DNA of 64,000 bases from Pyrus communis (Eukaryota; Streptophyta; Magnoliopsida; Rosales; Rosaceae): contig NC_084817.1 of NCBI RefSeq assembly GCF_963583255.1, positions 21,300,837 to 21,364,836 of the forward strand. Reading direction: 5' to 3'. Numbering within the stretch: the first letter of the stretch is position 1; every line of letters begins with the position of its first letter. This document shows, piece by piece, positions 58,311 to 64,000 of the stretch. The notes under the pieces were generated by a model. That model made no database searches. It saw only the letters and a program-made list of their open reading frames with translations, and was not told the DNA's origin. The position numbers were made by a program, and so were the translations under genes.

Positions 58311-58821
58311 CATCGTTCTAAAAATCCCTACCTAGCGCCACCTAAGTCTCACTTAGACGTTAGACGGCTAGCCACGATCCCGATTAATGCTTAAGTATTT
58401 GAAAATTAAGAAAGGGCGCTAGACCTGATGAGGCACCCACCTAGACCGCCTAACCCATCCAGACCCGCGTAGATTGCGATTTATTTAGATAGAAAATAGA
58501 TAATTTTCATTTTGCATTTTATTTTTATTTTTCAAAAAATTGTAAGAGACTTGTTGAATACTTAAATGAACACACATTATGTGTTTGTTCCCCATGGTTT
58601 CATTATGTTCCAATACTTCATATAATATATATATATATATATATATATCATTCTATTTTGTAGTTTATGACGTAATTAATTATATTTTAAGTATAAACAT
58701 ACACTTATTTACACGAAATATAATAAATTTACTTAAATCGGTCTAGTTCGTCTAAGTGACTGCCTAGGCGCTAAGCTCTAGCTTGTCGCCCGACTAGCGC
58801 CTCGCGTCTTTTAAAACCTTG
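58311..58821. mobile_element. hAT-type non-autonomous element (511 bp)
   Basis: Ends CATCGTTCTAAAA and TTTTAAAACCTTG are inverted, and GTTGCAAG flanks both sides (58303-58310 and 58822-58829), a perfect 8-bp duplication. Both subterminal regions carry GCGC(C/T)-AG motifs (CTAGCGCC left; AGGCGCTAAG and CTAGCGCC right), and an AT run (about 58623-58650) sits in the centre. Related to 30455-31346. Confidence 0.82.
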
Positions 58822-58829
58822 GTTGCAAG

Positions 58830-58943
58830 TGGCCCTTTATCACTGCGGTGGAAAAGTGTTGAGTCATTGTACGACGGCGTGGGTTCGAACCCTGTAGGTG
58901 GCTAACCTAACATTTAATCTAACAAAATCTGTCATTTGACAAT
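58830..58943 (+). repeat. tRNA-derived SINE, family 2
   Basis: GTGGCCCTTTATCACTGCGG, GTGGGTTCGAACCCTG (near-perfect B-box) and AAAATCTGTCATTTGACAA. It begins at the target duplication of the hAT element, which therefore landed at or next to the SINE's 5' end. Confidence 0.75.
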
Positions 58944-59012
58944 ATCTTTGATTATCTCCAATGAAATTTTCTTTGATTTTCTGTTAATAAAAAACATCAA
59001 CAAACCAATATA

Positions 59013-59331
59013 TCTAAACTACATATTAATGAAACTCTTTTTGTCAACCAAAAGAGGATGAAAAGGTAATTTAGTCTTCTACTAAAAATAAAATTATGGG
59101 CAGTTAAGTAAATTCACACAAACTAAATTTTACAATTTTTTTTTAACCTCACCCACAGGTGATCATAACATCCTCTAATTTGAAAAATAAAAAATAAAAT
59201 ACAAACTTCTCTCTCCCATTCCACATTCCTCTTTTTTCTCCCTCTCACTTTCCAATTTTAAAAACAGATATTATCTTTACCAAAAAAAAAAACAGATATT
59301 ATCACACACAAAGTGTGGGGTATTATGCTAG
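59013..59331 (+). mobile_element. Non-autonomous mini-Helitron (319 bp)
   Basis: Starts TCTAAACTACATATTAATG after a host A and ends with the hairpin CACACAAAGTGTG, GGGTATTATG and CTAG (59328-59331), followed by T. It shares AATGAAAC..TTTGTCAACCAAAA with the copy at 42.1-42.4 kb. Confidence 0.82.
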
Positions 59332-60049
59332 TGTTAATAAAAAAAAATAAAGCAATATATTTGACGAGTTTCACAACCTTCTTTAATATTGTGTTTATTG
59401 ATTCTTCTTGTATGTTACGAGAACTGTTTCATATTCCCTTTGATTTGCTTCTAATACATTTTCTTTGTACCTTCGAGGTTTTTGAAATAAAAACATGTTA
59501 CCATAAAAATGTTTGTAAGAGTATGTGCGATTCGGTTTGATTCAGTTAAATACTAAAAATATAACCAAATCAACTAGTACTCTATAGTTCAATTTGATTC
59601 AGTTTTGACCAATACCATTATTGAAAACAAAACCAAACCAAAGCATTGTTAATCAATTTGATTCGGTCGGTTAAAGTCAATTCCAACGCACTAATTAAAA
59701 AAGGTCAACATTTCAAGAATTTTAATTTCTAAACATCCTCACACCTAACACATTCCAATTCAATCAAAAGACTCAGTTTAACGGAACATAAAATTTCATC
59801 AAGTTAACTAGGACTAAGTTTTATTTAAATAAAATATCATACTAGAAAACGATTTACTAGTTAATTATAATTTTACATAAACATAAATACAAACATATCT
59901 CCTAATTATTAATAGTCATTACAACTTATATCATGTAGAAACTCAAAGTATGGTACCGTAAGACTTCCAAATAACCTATAATAAGTCGACATGTGCAAAA
60001 TAAATAAAATGAACAATTCAAAGATATATGGTCGATACAGTTTGGTTTT
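59332..60049. other. Gene-free spacer
   Basis: AT-rich; includes several GATT(C/T)(A/G)GTT phrases near 59.53-59.68 kb. No gene or bounded element recognised. Confidence 0.4.
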
Positions 60050-60257
60050 AGAACTCTTTGAAAGTGTTTTTAAAATGACTGAAGCCACTTTTGATGAAAT
60101 TGATTTTGGGTTCCAAAAGCATTTAAGTGCTTGTTGGATGAAGCACCGGATATGTGTTTCTTGTAGGAAGCACTTAAAGTATTAAGAATTGGTTTCAAAA
60201 ATATTTTTACTAAAAACATTTTTAGTCATTTTTAAAACACTTCCAAACGAGTCCTTG
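60050..60257. mobile_element. Palindromic MITE (GAGCTTGTTTGAATG type)
   Basis: Left GAACTCTTTGAAAGTGTTTT and right CACTTCCAAACGAGTCC are inverted, with central CATTTAAGTGCTT paired with AAGCACTTAAAGT. Related to 40928-41160. Confidence 0.6.
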
Positions 60258-60389
60258 TTTCAAAAGTATAAAACCAAACCAATAAAAGTTAGTTCTGTTG
60301 ATGCTACCTGTTTGGATACTCCAAAGAAGCAGCAAGCATCCGTACTATGCTTGTGTAACGTGTCACAAGTTTGTTTATTTATTTTTTAG

Positions 60390-60512
60390 CAAATGATAAT
60401 ATCTATACTAAGAGTAATGTAATTCAAATTCGTCTTTGATGAGAATTATATCTAAGACCTATCACTTACAAGTGAAGAAGAATACAACTAAACTCGTAGT
60501 ACAAAGTGACAA
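60390..60512 (-). repeat. tRNA-derived SINE, family 1, reverse orientation
   Basis: The complement contains TTCACTTGTAAGTGATAGGTC, TAGTACTAC-like head and CTTAGTATAGATA. Diverged and probably truncated. Confidence 0.55.
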
Positions 60513-60992
60513 TGTGCCACAAGTATTAAACATTATACTCAACATGTTCCCAAGTTTTTGAAGTCATTCATATCCTAATTGAAATCCAGTTCCGTTTCCA
60601 AAGAAAGATCAGTCTTAATATCTTATCAGTATTGGTTGTTTATACGATTATCTTTTTATTATTGGATATTGAGTACGTATAAACACATGAACAGGTGCTC
60701 CAGCAGTGTACTCCTGAAAACATTATATATAAATCGAACAAAATATTACATGTAAAGATCTCAGGTGCGCTTATATCTGTTTATGTCTAATTTTGTGAGT
60801 GGTATAGGAAGGGGGTGGGTGGGGTCCTCTCAGAAGAATGAGATTCATGGAGACAAATACACTTTCTTTTAAATTCTGGGCATGTGGCTTTCAGTATAAA
60901 GCAGTTGGCACTGATCGATGTTATTCCCCTACTACGTGCATCTTAGTGGAGTATACACGTAAAGCTTCTTTATGCAAAGATAGGTAGATATA

Positions 60993-61028
<36 letters not shown>

Positions 61029-61137
61029 CTCTTAAGCAGCACTACTATTCTGTACTGGTGCACAAACAATCCCTCCTTTTTTTTATCATCCATGCTTGTT
61101 CTTACTGCTGCACCCAATGATCCCCTCAATCATCACA

Positions 61138-61147
61138 TTTATAAACC
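61138..61147 (+). promoter_or_regulatory. Putative TATA box of the CEPR1-type gene
   Basis: TTTATAAACC about 125 bp upstream of the ATG. A CT-rich tract (about 61231-61249) falls in the predicted 5' UTR, and a second one lies at about 60998-61025. Confidence 0.5.
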
Positions 61148-61266
61148 GCTTCTCTTCCTCTCCTCCTTCCCTGCCACAATTCCTACCAGATTTTAAAAAC
61201 TACCCTTTATTTCCCTCTTTCTAAAACCTTCTCTCTCTCTCTCTCTTCATCTTTGATTTTTCAAAC

Positions 61267-63766
61267 ATGGCTTCTTATAATTTTACCAGCTTCGTCCTTT
61301 CTATCTTGCTTATAATTCACTCGCTTTTTTATCCGTTTCAAGCCGTCATCAGTACAAATACTAACCAGTCTGAGTTTTTTGTGCTCATAATAAAGTCTGT
61401 TTCAGCTAACTCAGGAAACTTCCTGTCAGATTGGGATGTCACAGGACGGAAACCTTACTGCAACTTCTCCGGCGTCACCTGCAACAATGATGGGTATGTT
61501 GTTGAGCTTGATATCTCCGGTAGGTCTCTGTCCGGCAAGTTTCCTGCAGGAATCTGCTCTTACCTGCCTCAGTTGCGCGTTCTCCGTCTTGGACGTAACA
61601 ATCTCCAGGGTGACTTTGTGGACAGCATCACCAACTGCTCATTCTTGGAAGAGGTTAACATGGATCATTTGTTCCTCAGTCAGACGCTTCCGGATTTTTC
61701 ACCCTTGAAATCTCTGAGAGTTCTTGACATGTCTTATAATTTGTTCAAAGGCAAGTTCCCCATGTCAATGTTCAATCTCACCAATCTTGAGGTGCTCAAC
61801 TTCAACGAAAACGGAGATTTCAACTTGTGGCAACTTCCAGATGACATCCAACGGCTGACAAAGCTCAATTCTATGATCTTGACAACGTGCATGATTCAAG
61901 GAAATATCCCTCCATCAATAGGAAACATGACTTCTCTTCTTGATCTCGAATTGAGTGGCAATTACCTGGTTGGTAAAATTCCTGCGGAGCTTGGTTTGCT
62001 CAAGAATTTGAAACAGTTAGAGCTCTACTACAACATACTTGTTGGAACTATCCCTGAGGAGCTTGGAAATCTCACTGAACTCGAAGACTTAGACATGTCA
62101 GTCAATAAGCTGACTGGAAATATTCCAGAATCTATTTGTCGCCTTCCCAAGCTCCAAGTCCTGCAGCTTTACAACAACAGTCTTTCAGGTGAAATACCAA
62201 GCGCCATTGCAGACTCGAAAACACTGAGCATGCTGTCACTGTACGCTAACTTCCTGACAGGAGAAGTTCCAAGAAATCTGGGGCACTCATCATCAATGAT
62301 TGTCCTGGACTTGTCCGAGAACCATCTTTCTGGTCCATTGCCAACGGAGGTTTGCAAGGGAGGTAAGCTGCTCTATTTTCTTATGCTGGACAATAAGTTA
62401 TCTGGGGAGATACCAGAGAGCTACGTAGAATGCCAGTCTCTTCTTCGATTTCGACTTAACGGTAATCATCTGGAGGGTTCAATACCTGCAGGACTTCTTA
62501 GTCTTCCCCATGTTTCGATCTTTGATTTGAGTTACAACAATTTGAGTGGTCAGATTGCAGATACAATTGGAAGAGCTAAAAACTTGTCAGAATTTTTTAT
62601 ACAAAGCAACAGGATTTCAGGTATTCTACCACCTGCAATCTCTGGAGCAATCAGCCTAGTGAAGATTGACCTCAGTAATAATTTTCTTTCTGGTCCAATT
62701 CCTTCTGAAATTGGCAACTTAAAAAAGCTAAATCTACTGATGTTGCAATGCAACAAGCTCAACTCTTCCATTCCCGATTCACTTTCTTCACTGAAATCTC
62801 TCAATGTTCTTGATGTCTCCAACAACCTCTTGACTGGAAAAATCCCAGAGAGTCTCAGTGAATTGTTACCAAACTCCATCAACTTCTCAAACAATAAGCT
62901 TTCTGGTCCAATTCCACTCTCATTGATAAAAGGCGGGTTGGTGGAAAGCTTTTCAGGCAACCCAGGCCTCTGTGTTAAAGTTTCTTCAGATCAAAATAAT
63001 TTTCCCATATGTTCACAATCTTTGAACAAAAAGAAGTTGAATGCTTTCTGGGTTATTATAGTTTCGGTAGTCCTCCTCCTCATTGGAGCTCTGCTGTTCC
63101 TAAAGCGCCGATTTGGAAAAGAAAGAGCAGAGGTGGAACATGATGAGACCCTGTCCTCATCATTCTTCTCATATGATGTAAAGAGCTTTCATCGAATAAA
63201 CTTCGACCACCGCAAGGTCATTGAAGCCATGGTTGATAAGAACATAGTAGGCCATGGAGGATCAGGGACAGTGTACAAGATTGAGCTGAGCAGCGGGAAT
63301 GTGATTGCAGTGAAGAGGCTGTGGAGTAGAAAAGCAAAAGATTCTGCAGAAGATCAGCTGTTCATACACAAGGAGTTGAAAACTGAGGTGGAGACGCTGG
63401 GAAGTATCAGGCACATAAACATTGTCAAATTGTACTGCTACTTCTCAAGCTTGGACTGCAACCTGTTGGTTTATGAGTATATGCCAAATGGTAACCTTTG
63501 GGATGCCCTTCACAAAGGATGGATCCCTCTAGATTGGCCTACTCGTCACCAGATTGCGCTCGGGATTGCACAGGGTTTGGCATACCTCCACCATGATCTG
63601 ATGCCTCCAATTATTCACAGAGATATCAAGTCTACGAACATCCTGCTTGACGTCAATAACCAAGCCAAGGTTGCAGATTTTGGCATAGCCAAGGTTTTAC
63701 AGGCAAGTGGGGGAAAAGATTCCACCACCACTGTTATTGCTGGGACTTATGGTTACTTAGCCCCAG
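61267..63766 (+). CDS. CEPR1: LRR receptor-like kinase, CEPR1/XIP1 type, 5' exon (partial gene)
   Basis: Exon 1 encodes 833 residues plus one base; GTAATTT at 63767 is the donor, and the rest of the gene lies beyond the window. The frame runs 32 nt into the intron before a stop, so the apparent C-terminus there is not real. Order: signal peptide (about 1-28), N-cap with YCNFSGVTC, about 20 LRRs, transmembrane helix (about 592-613), kinase domain. Kinase motifs: GHGGSGTVYK (662-671), AVKRLW (Lys683), HRD (784-786), DFG (804-806) and APE with Glu834 split by the intron. Stretches such as LPTEVCKGGKLLYFL, SFFSYDVKSFHRI and HKELKTEVETLGSIRH match Arabidopsis CEPR1/XIP1, the receptor for CEP peptides that signal nitrogen status and affect vascular development. 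The same role here is inference. Confidence 0.92.
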
Positions 63767-63838
63767 GTAATTTCCTGATCAAACTTTCCATAGATTGATT
63801 AAACATTTACAGTTAAAGTAAAACTATTATTTATTCTA

Positions 63839-63940
63839 CAGACCTAAGCGTAGTCTAGTTGACTAAAGCAGTATGCTCCCTCGTCGACACCCAAGTTCGA
63901 ATCCCCTTAGATTAGAATATCACTTGATACAAAAAATAAA
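63839..63940 (+). repeat. tRNA-derived SINE in the CEPR1-type intron
   Basis: TAGTCTAGTTGACTAAAGCAG (A-box region), AAGTTCGAATCCCC (B-box) and an A-rich tail (GATACAAAAAATAAA). It lies 73 bp into the intron and differs from SINE families 1 and 2. Confidence 0.6.
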
Positions 63941-64000
63941 CCATTATGCGTTACCTTTTGTATCAAATTTGTTTTTTATGCTTGCTCTTAGTTGTTGCTT

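Noticed and set aside
63767..63798. CEPR1-type protein ending shortly after APG
   Set aside because: The last residues come from reading into the intron; the donor after 63766 keeps the APE motif, as in the RLK7-type gene.

Overview
The window is plant nuclear DNA, most likely from a woody Rosaceae species and probably from the apple/pear group. That placement is inference: it rests on the SUT4-type, DTX48-type and CEPR1-type protein sequences, on Cassandra TRIMs with 5S-like LTRs, and on a very high load of small non-autonomous transposons and SINEs. Genes are sparse (five in 64 kb), intron-bearing or intronless, and separated by AT-rich DNA. I see nothing bacterial, no CRISPR and no operons.

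Layout. 0.3-1.0 kb: a young, complete Cassandra TRIM. 2.5-4.4 kb (minus): a two-exon MATE transporter of the DTX48 type. 6-9 kb: microsatellites and spacer. 9.1-11.0 kb: a Mutator-type MITE and a Helitron 3' end. 11.4-15.3 kb (minus): a complete five-exon SUT4-clade sucrose/H+ symporter. 16.6-31.3 kb: no host gene, but many elements: a tandemly duplicated LTR-mini element, a Helitron, a MULE MITE, a long-TIR element with a second Cassandra nested in it, a SINE split by a hAT element, and a 1.45-kb LTR element. 34.8-37.8 kb (plus): a two-exon LRR receptor kinase of the RLK7 type, followed by two solo LTRs. 43.7-51.1 kb: a decayed copia retrotransposon whose 5' boundary lies in a 3 x 283-bp tandem array and whose 3' LTR carries a Harbinger-type insertion. 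57.5-58.0 kb (minus): an intronless SKP1-like gene with a short tail after WAFE. 61.3 kb to the end (plus): the first exon of a CEPR1/XIP1-type LRR receptor kinase that continues beyond the window.

The genes do not form a pathway. They cover efflux transport (MATE), vacuolar sucrose export (SUT4), two peptide-receptor-type kinases of LRR subfamily XI, and an SCF ubiquitin-ligase adaptor. The strongest observations are structural: exact element boundaries with target-site duplications, nested insertions with a paralogous empty site, a tandem triplication across an LTR/host junction, a shared phase-1 intron in the APE codon of both receptor kinases, and a SKP1 paralogue with the SSK1-like C-terminal extension. 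I found no wholly new biological system. All sequence comparisons were made by eye.
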